A stretch of 33,728 bases of DNA from Candidatus Poribacteria bacterium (GCA_012963885.1 DTUY01000081.1:1-33728), one strand, 5' to 3'; shown: positions 17,552-26,708, counted from the first letter of the stretch. Program-made: numbers and translations. The notes: generated by a model from the letters alone, not told the origin.

Positions 17552-17614
17552 GGCACTGTTTAGGTGACATTCCAAGGCTCCTAAACAGTGCCTCGTTCTG
17601 TTAGCTTTGGAATG
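17552..17614 (+). ncRNA. Interleaved long stems (possible pseudoknot or bidirectional terminator) after Gfo/Idh
   Basis: GGCACTGTTTAGG (17552-17564) pairs perfectly with CCTAAACAGTGCC (17580-17592). The loop between them contains CATTCCAAGGCT (17568-17579), which pairs with AGCTTTGGAATG (17603-17614) over 12 positions with one G-U wobble. The wobble pairs only in plus-strand RNA; minus-strand RNA would have an A-C mismatch. The two stems interleave, so they can form an H-type pseudoknot or exclude each other. It starts eight bases after the Gfo/Idh stop. A structured 3' end or terminator is the simplest reading; the ncRNA label is tentative. Confidence 0.4.
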
Positions 17615-17643
17615 CCATCCTACAATGGGAGTTTTCTGCACGG

Positions 17644-17982
17644 TTACCAATTTAATAAACTTGGTTTCTGTGCTTCCCAACCATCATCAGATGGAAAGAC
17701 GGTTTTCATCGTAACCTTTTCGGTTTCGCCATCAAACATCGGTTTGACAATTGAAATCCATTCTTTAAAGTGTGGGGTTTCTAGATGAGCTTGAAAAGCA
17801 TTTTCATCGCGGTATACTTCATAGAGATAGAAGCGTGTAGGTATTTCTACATCTTGGTTGATGTCAAATCGAAAACATCCAGATTCATCGCGTACTGAAC
17901 CTTGGGCGTCTCCGAAACTTGCATTGGTGAATTCCTCAAGATACTCTGATTTAACGTTGAGAGTAACGAAAATCGAAAACAT
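17644..17982 (-). CDS. Antibiotic biosynthesis monooxygenase (ABM)-domain protein
   Basis: The 112-residue protein has the ferredoxin-like ABM pattern: MFSIFVTLNVKSEYLEEFTN, DAQGSVRDESGCFRFDINQD, then RFYLYEVYRDENAFQAHLET and HFKEW. This family includes small quinol monooxygenases (YgiN type), the AI-2 degradation protein LsrG and heme-degrading enzymes. The short size with one domain fits the YgiN/LsrG group. ATG 17982 has an AAGGAAAGGA site before it. The frame is open to 18099, but that part is not family-like. Its function here may be detoxification or sugar-related chemistry next to Gfo/Idh genes; this is inference. Confidence 0.85.
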   Translation of the reverse strand: MFSIFVTLNVKSEYLEEFTNASFGDAQGSVRDESGCFRFDINQDVEIPTRFYLYEVYRDENAFQAHLETPHFKEWISIVKPMFDGETEKVTMKTVFPSDDGWEAQKPSLLNW

Positions 17983-18347
17983 AATTTTCCTTTCCTTATT
18001 GTTGGCCTGTAAGGCAACAGATTCCATAGGTTTGACCAAATATTTTTTCGACCATAGATAATTTGCGTCAATTGCTGACGTGAAAGTTGAAACTGACAAG
18101 CAACCGATTAATCATTATTCTGATTTTTTTGTATCTTGCTTCAAATGTAAGGCTAACTTACGTTTGCAATTTCGTCAAGAAATGGTTGGAAGACACAGCT
18201 GATGAAAATCGAATGATTCACCTCCATCAACCAAATCCATAAACAGCTTTTCCCTCATCTGGTCAGAGATGTCGTCAACCAAGAATCAAGAGCATAAATA
18301 TATAGATGTCAATATTTGGAGAATAAATTAGAAGCTTAAGTATCCAT
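17983..18347. other. Intergenic region upstream of the ABM gene
   Basis: About 365 bases. The left part holds the leader of the ABM gene (leftward). The right part lies after the end of the PhyH gene. I see no gene or strong repeat in it. Confidence 0.5.
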
Positions 18348-19295
18348 CTACACTTGATAAGGTGCCAGATCCATATTGGGGAACCGCATCGCTATGCCCT
18401 TTAACGTCGTTTCTGTGTAGTAAGCATGTCCCAACTCCGGCCAACCGAAGAGCGAACGCACACGTGGAGTCGTCTTTTCCCAAAAAGGCTGGAAAAACTG
18501 CTGTTCTGGGCCACTCCAAGGGTTGGCCAGTTTGGTCCAGCGACTTGTGTCGCCTCGTGCCATAGATAGCGTCCAAAATGCACGCTGTTTACGTTTATTT
18601 TCAAAGGGAATGGCGGCATGCACTAGATACGAGGAATAAAATAGGGCACTACCAACCTTAGCGGATGTTGGTACCGGCTCGGCAAATTCTGGAACTTCCC
18701 GAATATCACCGATCCCCCCGCCTAACCGTAAGAGGACGTCTGCTGCCTGTCGATGCGACCCGGGGATGACATGCATGGGTGCACAGTCATCATCCACATC
18801 ATGCAGATAAACACCGCTGTTTACGTAATCAAATGAACCTATGGCATGACTTGTAGGTAAAAAGGTGTTGGTACCATGATCAGCATGATAACCTTGCCAA
18901 GGATGTTCAGAGTGCCGCTGGTCGGTCGGTCCCGATCGCATAAATAAGTGGGCATTACAATAACTGACATCATCTGTTCCAAGACATTGGGCGAAAACAT
19001 CAAGATATGCTTCGTTTTCAATTAACCGATCCAAGGAATCAAATCCTGTTGGAAACTGTGCGCGTCCATGTTCCGTGTCGCCATAGTGTGCTACAGCGTT
19101 GGTGACAGTTGGTTCAACAGAGTCGACTTTTCCTGTTTTGTCTAATTCCATCAAATATCCCGCGTAAGATTTCCCATAAAATATCTTTTCCATGTCATTT
19201 AAGGCTACTGCCATTTCTTCAGGTTCGAACAAATCTTCGACCATGATAAAACCATCGCGATGAAACGCGTCAAGTTGATTTTGGGTTAAAAGCAT
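18348..19295 (-). CDS. Phytanoyl-CoA dioxygenase (PhyH) family protein
   Basis: A 315-residue Fe(II)/2-oxoglutarate oxygenase. The metal triad is visible as His137 and Asp139 (GYHADHG) and His226 (YLVHAAIPF), with Arg238 in KRKQRAFWT as the likely cosubstrate anchor. The block DDDCAPMHVIPGSHRQA is typical of ectoine hydroxylase/PhyH-type enzymes. The N-terminus LLTQNQLDAFHRDGFIMVED is the usual start of the family. GAGGAG lies six bases before the ATG. The 60-odd residues after the core are longer than in many relatives and rich in aromatic residues. A fragment of this gene is duplicated at 10813-11042. Substrate unknown. Confidence 0.92.
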   Translation of the reverse strand: MLLTQNQLDAFHRDGFIMVEDLFEPEEMAVALNDMEKIFYGKSYAGYLMELDKTGKVDSVEPTVTNAVAHYGDTEHGRAQFPTGFDSLDRLIENEAYLDVFAQCLGTDDVSYCNAHLFMRSGPTDQRHSEHPWQGYHADHGTNTFLPTSHAIGSFDYVNSGVYLHDVDDDCAPMHVIPGSHRQAADVLLRLGGGIGDIREVPEFAEPVPTSAKVGSALFYSSYLVHAAIPFENKRKQRAFWTLSMARGDTSRWTKLANPWSGPEQQFFQPFWEKTTPRVRSLFGWPELGHAYYTETTLKGIAMRFPNMDLAPYQV

Positions 19296-19603
19296 AATGT
19301 TCTCCTCAACATTAAGAGGTTAATTGTTAATGCAAAAGATTTCGTGGACAAGAAAATAACCTTCTCGACAAAAATATTCGATCTGTTTACCCGAAGGCAC
19401 TCTAACTTCAGAACAAAGTATATTATTGGTTTATTTTTCAAACACTGACAGTATATAATTACAGATATTATACACAGGTCAACAATATGGATTCAAATGA
19501 ATCTGGGCTGATGTTGACGAGGTCAGAACCTAACGTTGTCCACATTGCCAGAAAGTATCATTGTTAAACTTGCAGACCTCCTTAATTAAGAAGCCAATCA
19601 AGC
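19296..19603. other. Intergenic region upstream of PhyH
   Basis: About 300 AT-rich bases with no coding sequence I can support. It contains the PhyH leader on the minus strand and a TATAAT box at 19454-19459 on the plus strand without a well-spaced -35 partner. Confidence 0.45.
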
Positions 19604-19908
19604 CCTGAAGCTTACTACAACCTAGGTGTGGCAAGGGCATTATTCTATAGGAGAAGGAGCAGTGGATGCGGTACCTGCTCTGATCCAAGCATTGAAGGAT
19701 CAGGATCCATGGATTCGTGGTAGACTTTTCCATTATAATGCGGTATCTGCATTAGGTCCTATAGGATCAGTAGATGCTGTGCCTGCCCTAATCCAAGCAT
19801 TACAGGATCAGAATTGGTTTGTTCATGATGGAGCAACTAAGGCATTAAAGAAGATTAGGTACACCAGAAGCACTGAAAGCAGTTTAGGAATATCAATCCC
19901 GTCAATAA
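19604..19908 (+). pseudogene. Remnant of a HEAT/TPR-repeat protein gene
   Basis: Two tandem PBS-lyase-type HEAT units are clear: AVDAVPALIQALKDQDPWIR and SVDAVPALIQALQDQNWFVH, each followed by an A...AL..I helix. The reading then shifts: one extra base near 19855-19858 separates ALKKI from GTPEALKAV in the next frame. There a stop at 19885 precedes EYQSRQ and the natural stop at 19906-19908. Just before the repeats another frame reads SPEAYYNLGVA, a TPR-like helix. The original was a repeat-protein scaffold. Only the C-terminal end is left, with at least one frameshift and one stop. The open frame that runs on to 20057 after the shift is not repeat-like. Confidence 0.7.
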
Positions 19909-19981
19909 TATTCCGACGGCGGTACATACAAAGCGTTGGGTATTGCATGGGTATCAGTAATTACCCGATTGATATATTGTT

Positions 19982-20221
19982 CTATTCTGTTTTTGATTCA
20001 CTAAATATTGTAGCTTGGACACTTGAAAGTGTAGAGACGATATATGGCACGGAATAAGTTAAGATGATCTTAATTACTTTTAATTTATCTATATCGCCTT
20101 TCAACAGCGAGTCACCATGATTAATGAAAATTAAAATCGTGCCGACTACAATTGAATACTTAATTGCTCGTCTGATAATACTCGGGGAAGTTGCCAGGGT
20201 GAAGTATTTAATCAAATCCAC
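19982..20221 (-). CDS. nrtS: NrtS-like nitrate/nitrite transporter, small membrane protein
   Basis: The 79-residue protein has two hydrophobic helices and the pattern SPSIIRRAIKYSIVVGTILI, FINHGDSLL, then IILTYSVPYIVSTLSSVQA. This matches, from memory, the short NrtS proteins that support nitrate/nitrite transport in some cyanobacteria and other bacteria. Translation starts at GTG 20221; a stop codon lies three codons upstream, so no earlier start exists. No strong ribosome site is seen. The gene is intact although genes on both sides are decayed and on the opposite strand. No nitrate reductase or NrtA-D gene is in the window, so its partners are unknown. Confidence 0.75.
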   Translation of the reverse strand: MDLIKYFTLATSPSIIRRAIKYSIVVGTILIFINHGDSLLKGDIDKLKVIKIILTYSVPYIVSTLSSVQATIFSESKTE

Positions 20222-20319
20222 TTTTTTCTATTTCAATCTTTGATTATAATTATTGTATGCATTTTACACAATTTTCAACAATAAATAAAACCAAGAAGGA
20301 TTTATTGAGAGGATGTTAT

Positions 20320-21299
20320 ATGAAGCATGAACCATAATCAATAAATGAACTCAAAAATCAAATTCAGGCTCAGCTTAAATTTCCAGATCAGAATCCCAAT
20401 CCAGTATTAAAGATCACCATGGGTGGCAAATTGCTATACACCAAAGTGCAGGTCAGTATATCAAAGAGGAATGGAAAATTGAGATTGGTGATGATGTTCC
20501 ACCGTCTGCAGTTGATCAGTCAAAGTTTGCCTCAAGTTTGCCTTTGGAAATGGAGGTGGGTAATAAAACTTATGCTTTTCATGTGGTAGCCGTACCTGAA
20601 TTTGATTTCATCAACATTTATGGTACCGATGTCACTGCGGCCGAGGATAATAGACTGATCTCGCTGAAATTATCAAAATACTTTTCACCTCAGGTGTATG
20701 AGTCTATTTTTTCTGGGGATCTAGAGGTGAAAATTGAAGCTAGACGAAAAAGACTAACTGTATTCTTTTCAGACATCAAAGGGTTCAGTGAATTAACAGA
20801 GAGGCTTGAACCAGAAATCTTGACTGAACTGGTGACCTGCTATTTAACGGAGATGACCAATATTGCCAAGCTCATGGCGGAACAGTTGATAAGTATATTG
20901 GTGATGCAATTATGGTCTTTTTTGGAGACTCAAAATCACTTGGACACAAAGATGATGCTATCGTTTGTATTCAAATGGCAATAGCCATGAAAAAAGCCTG
21001 GCGATCGGTTAGGTTGTCTTGGGAAAATATGGGATCTCTCAACCATTGGACATTCGAATTGGCATTCATACAGATACATGTACGGTGGAAACTTTGGTTC
21101 TCACGATCGGCTTGACTATACAACCATAGGGAATGGGGTTAATCTGGCGTCAAGACTGGAAACTAATGCAGAGCCTAATCAGATCTTAATATCTGAAGAT
21201 ACTTATTTATTGGTAAGAGAAACAATAAAATGTAAAAAGCTAAACAAAATTAGGGTTAAAAACATAACCATCAAAAACACCTTTTCCGTATCAACTATC
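20320..21299 (+). pseudogene. Decayed PAS-class III adenylate/guanylate cyclase gene
   Basis: Translation from ATG 20320 meets TAA at codon 6, then continues with a coiled stretch and a PAS-like start (DQNPNPVLKITMGGKLLY). A frameshift near 20435-20442 leads to QSAGQYIKEEWKIEIGDDV and on to IYGTDVTAAEDN. The cyclase domain follows: RRKRLTVFFSDIKGFSELTE with a metal Asp. A shift near 20880 gives GGTVDKYIGDAIMVFFGD with the second metal Asp. Another, near 21085, gives NFGSHDRLDYTTIGNGVNLA and SRLETNAEPNQILISEDTY. So one early stop and at least three frameshifts break an otherwise recognisable gene for a cyclic-nucleotide signalling protein. AGAGG precedes the ATG. Confidence 0.85.
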
Positions 21300-21301
21300 T
21301 C

Positions 21302-21938
21302 TTGGGACAACATAACCTTGAATCCGTTAAGCTTCTGCTTGCCTATCCACCACTCTTGACAATTGTGCGTCAAACCATGGGAATGGATCACTTCGTTTCC
21401 AGCGTACACTCAACCGTCTTTAAACTTCCTTCATCACGGCTGTCCAATGCCCTGGCATCAGGATGGAATTGTGGTTCACTGCTGGCCTGTTTTTAATACC
21501 GGCATCTCTCTGAATGAGAGTACCAAAGAAAACGGTTGTCTCTAGGTAATTCCTGGTAGCCATCTGGGTGGGTATCACGGAACGAAAGATTTTCTCCAAA
21601 GCATAACCCAAGGAAAAGAAAAAGAAGCCCCTGAAGCCGTCCCTGCCATAACGAAACCTGGGGATGTTGTCTTTCATAGTAACTCTATCGTTCACGGGTC
21701 TTTTTGGTCCAGAAGTCCTGATTATCGGCGAATCCTCTATTTTCATTGGGATAATTCCGAGGATACGCTGCTGAAAGCACCGGATGAAGCCAATCGTAAG
21801 GTATATGTCTGATCGCAAAATCTGATACTGGAAGCCATCGAGTTGCGAAAAAAGCGATTTCCTGGCGAGGAACCGTTTAACTATAAGACCATTGATCCTG
21901 CTCTCCTACCAGATTCATCGGCAACATTTATAAGATAA
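21302..21938 (+). pseudogene. Decayed PhyH-family dioxygenase gene (third copy)
   Basis: The frame first reads ESVKLLLAYPPLLTIVRQTM and GMDHFVSSVHSTVFK. It shifts near 21420 to GCPMPWHQDGIVVHCWPVFN, with the HxD metal motif. A TAG at 21543 interrupts NGCL.VIPGSHLGGYHG. The same frame continues KPGDVVFHSNSIVHGSFWSR, which holds the distal His, meets TGA near 21810, and ends at TAA 21936-21938. The start of the gene is missing, replaced by the end of the cyclase remnant. It is a different PhyH subtype from the two intact copies (WHQDG and VIPGSHLGG). It lies upstream of the intact TIM-barrel gene, which may once have been its operon partner. Confidence 0.85.
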
Positions 21939-22154
21939 ATGGAAAGCAAATCATGCCCGAACTTGAGATTCTGCACGACAAGGACCTCTGATGGACAGAT
22001 TCGTAGAAGAGAAACTGTATCCTTCAAGAACACGATTTAGTAGCTACTCAAGCATGGTGCCCCAGCTGACCACTGGACAGCCAGGTAGTATGTCTGGTAA
22101 AGTTGGGGGATAAGCACCTTTTTAAGGTCAACCGAAAGAAAGGAGATAGGCATC
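21939..22154. other. Intergenic region before the TIM-barrel gene
   Basis: About 215 bases. Short readable stretches are broken by stops and I recognise no family. AAAGGAGA at 22139-22146 is the ribosome site of the next gene. Confidence 0.4.
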
Positions 22155-22949
22155 ATGATCAAAATTGGTTCAAATTATCTAAGTCTACAGAATACAAGTG
22201 TTGAGGCATTCATCCAGACGGCTTACGATTTGAGGCTGGATATCGTTGACTTCCATCAGCGAGCATTCACCTCGACAGACCCAGAGTACCTGAGAAATGT
22301 TAAGCTGCTATGCCTGAGATACGGACTGCCGATCGGCTACATTGGTGTGAGCGGTCTGTTTACCGGGACGGAGACCCAACGGCAGGAACATACACAACGA
22401 TGCAAGGATGCGATTGATCTTGCGGCCTCCCTAGGGGCACCAATTATCCGAGTGTTCTGCGCAACGGTACCAGAAAAGAACGCGGATGGCGAGGACGCGT
22501 GGCCGGCGATGATTAGCGGTTATCGGGAAGTAGCCGATTACGCCGCCACCAAAGGCATCGCTGTGGGACTACAGAATCACCCATCCACAGGTGATGAGAT
22601 GCTATCCATCCGGCGCGAAACCGATCGGAAAAACTTTACCTTCATTATGGATACTGGCCAGTGGATTGGGTCACCAGGCTCGTCACCCAGAGGTGAAACA
22701 GACCCAGACATCGACTTTTACCATTTCATGGAGCAGACTGCACCGTATGCCATGTATGTCCGCACAAAATTCTACAAGATTGAAAGTGGTAGAGAGGAAT
22801 GGCTAGACTATGAGCGAATCGCGGGCATCTTGAAGAGTGTAAACTACAATGGATGTATATCCATCGTGTACGAAGGTCAAAGGGAAGACCGAATCGAGCA
22901 GGTACGCCTTGCCGCGAACTATCTGCGGCAACTGCTGGCAGATAACTAA
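22155..22949 (+). CDS. Sugar phosphate isomerase/epimerase-like TIM-barrel protein
   Basis: The 264-residue protein has the alternating beta/alpha pattern of AP-endonuclease 2-type (xylose-isomerase-like) TIM barrels: IDLAASLGAPIIRVFCATVP, YAATKGIAVGLQNHPST, FTFIMDTGQW and GCISIVYEGQRED. Candidate metal-site residues are His142 (LQNH), Asp166 (MDTG) and the Glu of YEG near the C-terminus. The residue before NH is Gln, where many members have Glu. Such enzymes isomerise or epimerise sugars, keto-sugars or inositol derivatives. A strong AAAGGAGA site precedes the ATG. It follows the decayed PhyH gene and precedes a very small open frame. Confidence 0.88.
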   Translation: MIKIGSNYLSLQNTSVEAFIQTAYDLRLDIVDFHQRAFTSTDPEYLRNVKLLCLRYGLPIGYIGVSGLFTGTETQRQEHTQRCKDAIDLAASLGAPIIRVFCATVPEKNADGEDAWPAMISGYREVADYAATKGIAVGLQNHPSTGDEMLSIRRETDRKNFTFIMDTGQWIGSPGSSPRGETDPDIDFYHFMEQTAPYAMYVRTKFYKIESGREEWLDYERIAGILKSVNYNGCISIVYEGQREDRIEQVRLAANYLRQLLADN

Positions 22950-22966
22950 ACGGGGAAATATTCAAA

Positions 22967-23104
22967 ATGAGATCTCCAACCCAACCTCCTGTGGCTGGTC
23001 GAATCGTCCACGTACTTATGCGGTCAGAAACCTCAACAAACCAATTCACCACTCAAAAAGGGGAACTCGTCTTGGCAGACGGCGCCAAGGACAACTGGGA
23101 TTAG
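22967..23104 (+). CDS. Small open frame of 45 codons, possible gene remnant
   Basis: An ATG at 22967, nine bases after GGGGAA and 17 bases after the TIM-barrel stop, opens a 45-residue frame starting MRSPTQPPVAGRIVHVLMRS and ending with TAG. GRIVHVLM looks like the first beta-strand of a larger enzyme. I recognise no family. It may be the start of a truncated downstream gene or a chance frame. Confidence 0.25.
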   Translation: MRSPTQPPVAGRIVHVLMRSETSTNQFTTQKGELVLADGAKDNWD

Positions 23105-23194
23105 CTTTGTATTAGGTTGAGAAAAATTAGAAATCACTTTAGTTCTACTGTTTGGTTACAAGCAAACTCAAACGCTTTGTCTACCACCAATCTA

Positions 23195-24684
23195 TTAGGG
23201 ATGCGGAACCTTTGTCCGGGAGGCTTTGACATCGATGCCAAGTGAACGGAACCAATCGAAGAGATTACGTCCGGTGGCAGTGCTTAGAACGGCTACGGAA
23301 TCATTGGCGGTGTAACGCTTCTGTTTCTTAGGATCAATAAGTCTTCTTTTAGCCTGAAAGTATTTGCTGATGATTCTTGGCTCCTCTGTTCGCAATTGTT
23401 CGAAAATCCACATGGGTTTGGCCATGCGGACTACGTGTGGGATGTCCGTTCCCGATGCGAGGTCGAATTTCGTCATCTCCGGGTCGTGACGCTTGGCGCC
23501 ATCGATCCATCGCTTGAGTGTGGCATTGGCTTCTTTGTTCAGCCCGAACTCACGGCCGAGTAGGATGCCCACATAGGTGGCAATGCCTTCGTTCCACATA
23601 GGTTCGGCGAAGGGAAGAACCCACGAGTGCGTGGCTTCGTGACCCAGCAGTTCCACCATGCCATATCGCTCTTCGGGGAAGTTGCCCCACCAGACCCCCA
23701 GACCGATGGCCACGCCGCTAGAGAACCCTCCTCCACCGGTTGGTAGGAGGATCAGCTTCTTGAGCATACCCTGCGTCGGAGGAACACCAAGTATCTCTTC
23801 CAGAAGTGGGCGACACCCTTCGTAAATAGCGAAGATTGTTTCCGCCAACGGCTGAAGATAGTCCGAATGCTGTATCTGGAGCCCAGTCTTGCCGGTGATA
23901 TTTTCTGGCATCACGCTTTTGGGCGGCTTTGTGGGATCGATCTGCTTTCCGCACATAAGGTCTGCGAGTATCGATTGCCACATGGCCGCGTTAATGGGAT
24001 CTTCCGCATTGGGTTGTCGTCCCGACAGAGCGCGGAAACCACCAGGAGCTTACCCTTTCCTATAGGCCGAAGAGCCATAACGATCCGCGCTTTTGCATCA
24101 CGAATGAGAATCTGCCAAAGCGACTGGTCCTCGAGCTCGATGGTCTTGCCGCCGTAAGTTTTTAGATCCCTTACTTCCAGTTCAGAGGATGGTTTGAGCG
24201 GCTCGCTTGCAGGTTGATCGATGAATTTCGCACCGAACGCACTGACAAGTTCGTTAAGTCGATAGGTTTTCTCCCTGCGAAAGAGCACATGTTCTCCCAG
24301 CACGACAACGCCTCCTCCGCCTTCGAGAAAGTTCCACACTGCTTGGACATCTTCGGTTAGATACAGACAGGGGGACGCACCCGACTGTAAAACGAGTAGA
24401 TTTACATTGCTCAAGTCACACTTGTGGAGCGTCGCCCAGTTGCGAGCATCCGCGCCGCCGATGGGTTGGATGTAATTCCTCGCGAACCGTCCATCGAAAT
24501 AAAAGGAGAAGGTGTGGGATATGTCGGTGACGGAATGAACCTTCATCATATTCTTGGTTTCAGAACCAAATAAATCTGCGGGTAACACCTGTTCAACAAC
24601 GCATGAGTATAGAACAAGACAAGTTAGAACCAGTAGTCTTATACCGTTAACAACGAAAACGCTTCCTGATTTCATGTATGTCAC
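23195..24684 (-). CDS. Exported metallopeptidase-like protein (ThuA/DUF4350-like domain plus HExxH domain), split by one frameshift
   Basis: Two overlapping frames form one protein of about 495 residues. The first, from ATG 24684, has a hydrophobic signal segment (LLVLTCLVLYSC, with a possible lipobox Cys). A flavodoxin-like domain follows: LLVLQSGASPCLYLTEDVQ and VWNFLEGGGGVVVLGEHVLF. Coding then passes to the second frame near 24011-24013, where a run of C on the minus strand seems one base short. The protein continues PNAEDPINAAMWQSILADL. The second part has the gluzincin motif GHEATHSW, and 13 residues after the last His a Glu in WNEGIATYVG. It probably acts outside the cytoplasm on protein or peptidoglycan-linked substrates. 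It may be a sequence error or a recent pseudogene. Confidence 0.7.
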
Positions 24685-24853
24685 TTTCTATCTTTTGTAC
24701 ATGTATTCAAGACTTTTACCAAACTGTACATGAGAGGATTTCTGCCCACAATGCGCCCATTATTAGGTATGCTTGAGTTTCCGATGGTCTAGGTGGACAA
24801 TCAAAGCAGCATACATGTGAATTCAGGCATTCCAAATGGCATATCTATCCCTG

Positions 24854-26629
24854 CTAGGACTCTCCACAGAGGTAATTTCTTCGCCCTTCTCGCATATAAT
24901 TCCAGATGCCTTCCTTCCAATATCGTACTCGTTCGCTGAATTTCTGTTCAATGGCTAACTTTTCTGCCTTTTCGATTAACTGTTCCAACTGTTTCATTCG
25001 CTCTTGAGTACCAAGCCTCCCCCAGGCCATCACCTCAGTCTGATGAAATCCACCATCCTGATCCCAATTCTGTGGAGTAGAATAGATTTGCTCTATCAAA
25101 GTATAAAAGGTTTGCATGGGTTCTGATGCTGGTCCAAAGTACAAACTGAAGAACTCATCCAATAAATCATCAACACTTTGTAACGGATCATTGTAAAGCT
25201 TTATCGTGATGTAGAAATCCACTTGCTCACCAATCCCACACAAAAAGACTCCTTTGACATCATCTCTAGCATAACCTTTGATGATCTGTTCCAAATAGTG
25301 GGCCATGAATCCAGGGAAACATTGCCATTGCTGTATTACTGCTGCCTCTTCTGGGAAACAATAGTAGTTCCAGAGGAACAGAGGTCGTGATTCAGCTGCC
25401 CATAAAGCATATTGTTCCAACTCGTTTTGACGATAATCCAAATGCCAATGATTGCGTACGGCTAGACATGGCGCGATAGCGATGTTAGCTTCCAGTTGGA
25501 TGCCTTCTGGATACCAAAAATAATTTTCGTAGGCTAGCGTACTAATAAATTTATCAGGATGAGTTTTGGCCAACAGTTTGGCTACCTTATTGACAAATTT
25601 GAACCACAAGTGAGAAGCTCTTCCATCATTAAATAAATTAACGCCGTTCTTGCTACGAGACACATCGTTTTGATGGGGTTCAAGAGATTGCAGGCATCGG
25701 ATACACTGACAATACTGCGCAGCGTCCTCAGGAACAACTGGGTAATAGCTACTACTTTGAGGTAGACCTAGCCCCAAAGCTTCAGCCCCCTCAAAGTAAT
25801 CTTGAGCATCCTGAGCAACCTGTCTGGCTAGTGCATCAGAGGAATAACAGAGCTTTTCAAACCCTTCTCCACCATAGAACTGCGGGTACCGACTCTTGGG
25901 GAATCGTTCTGGATAGCTGTGTAACGTGTGATTGGTTTGCCAAGGAATACCGCCCAGTCGCATCCGACGTTCGTAAAGCCGGATAGCATCATTTGAGGGA
26001 CTTCCAAATTGACCTTTCATCAGTGGCCAATCCCATGTCAAGCTACCAGAGATATGAGGAATTGCAGGCCTACGCTGAATATTCTCGGGAATAATTTCTA
26101 AGGTGGGACAGCGTGAAAAAACCACAGATATGGCCTTGGGTCCATAGAACCGAACCCCACAAAACCGTTCCAGAAAGTCGTAGACAGCCCACAAGGTCCC
26201 TTGTTGATCAAACATCCCAGGAATCTGCAACTTATCAGAATCTAGTTGTTGCTGGTCAGTAGCAATCGAATAGTCAATCTCAACACCAGTAGAAACTTTG
26301 GTATCCTGACCATATAGGATAATAGCCCCTGGCAGAAAGTAAATATCATATACGAGAGATTCAATTTCGCCAATGTTCCGTTGAGATGTCTTTTCAACCC
26401 CTAAGACCGTTCTTGCCAAGTCACCAAGGTATATTGGAATACCTGTTGTCTCTGTCAGTTGGTTAGAAATGGGTAGCGTCACACCTGTAATCTGCCAAAT
26501 GCAGTATTGTAGTTCCTTAGCAGCGAGATGGGTAACGGAAGTTGGGTTCGGTGCTATCAGAATAGTCGCCTGTGGCACACCATCATCTACAAGTAGCAAG
26601 GTCTCGGTGTTCGTCACAGTTTTTTCCAT
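24854..26629 (-). CDS. DUF4838 domain-containing protein
   Basis: A 591-residue protein. The N-terminal part (THLAAKELQYCIWQITGVTL, IPIYLGDLART) looks like the alpha-glucuronidase/GH20-type accessory domain. The middle, from LWAVYDFLERFCGVRFYGP onward through WQTNHTLHSYPERFPKSRYP and the cysteine pair QYCQCIRC, fits DUF4838. That family is common near glycan-degradation genes and is thought to act on polysaccharides, although activity is unproven. No signal peptide is visible. ATG 26629 follows GAGGA by about ten bases; the longer frame begins with TTG. It follows a Gfo/Idh gene on the same strand by 79 bases, probably co-transcribed. Confidence 0.85.
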   Translation of the reverse strand: MEKTVTNTETLLLVDDGVPQATILIAPNPTSVTHLAAKELQYCIWQITGVTLPISNQLTETTGIPIYLGDLARTVLGVEKTSQRNIGEIESLVYDIYFLPGAIILYGQDTKVSTGVEIDYSIATDQQQLDSDKLQIPGMFDQQGTLWAVYDFLERFCGVRFYGPKAISVVFSRCPTLEIIPENIQRRPAIPHISGSLTWDWPLMKGQFGSPSNDAIRLYERRMRLGGIPWQTNHTLHSYPERFPKSRYPQFYGGEGFEKLCYSSDALARQVAQDAQDYFEGAEALGLGLPQSSSYYPVVPEDAAQYCQCIRCLQSLEPHQNDVSRSKNGVNLFNDGRASHLWFKFVNKVAKLLAKTHPDKFISTLAYENYFWYPEGIQLEANIAIAPCLAVRNHWHLDYRQNELEQYALWAAESRPLFLWNYYCFPEEAAVIQQWQCFPGFMAHYLEQIIKGYARDDVKGVFLCGIGEQVDFYITIKLYNDPLQSVDDLLDEFFSLYFGPASEPMQTFYTLIEQIYSTPQNWDQDGGFHQTEVMAWGRLGTQERMKQLEQLIEKAEKLAIEQKFSERVRYWKEGIWNYMREGRRNYLCGES

Positions 26630-26708
26630 CGTATTGCCATCCTCTTTGACCAATGGTTGAGCGTTTCTAACTGTTGGACTTCAATTTGTTAGTTTTAACA
26701 CCAACTCT

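Noticed and set aside
19604-22154. Possible phage or defence island
   Set aside because: All readable pieces belong to HEAT, cyclase, PhyH and NrtS families; no nuclease, integrase or toxin motif was found.
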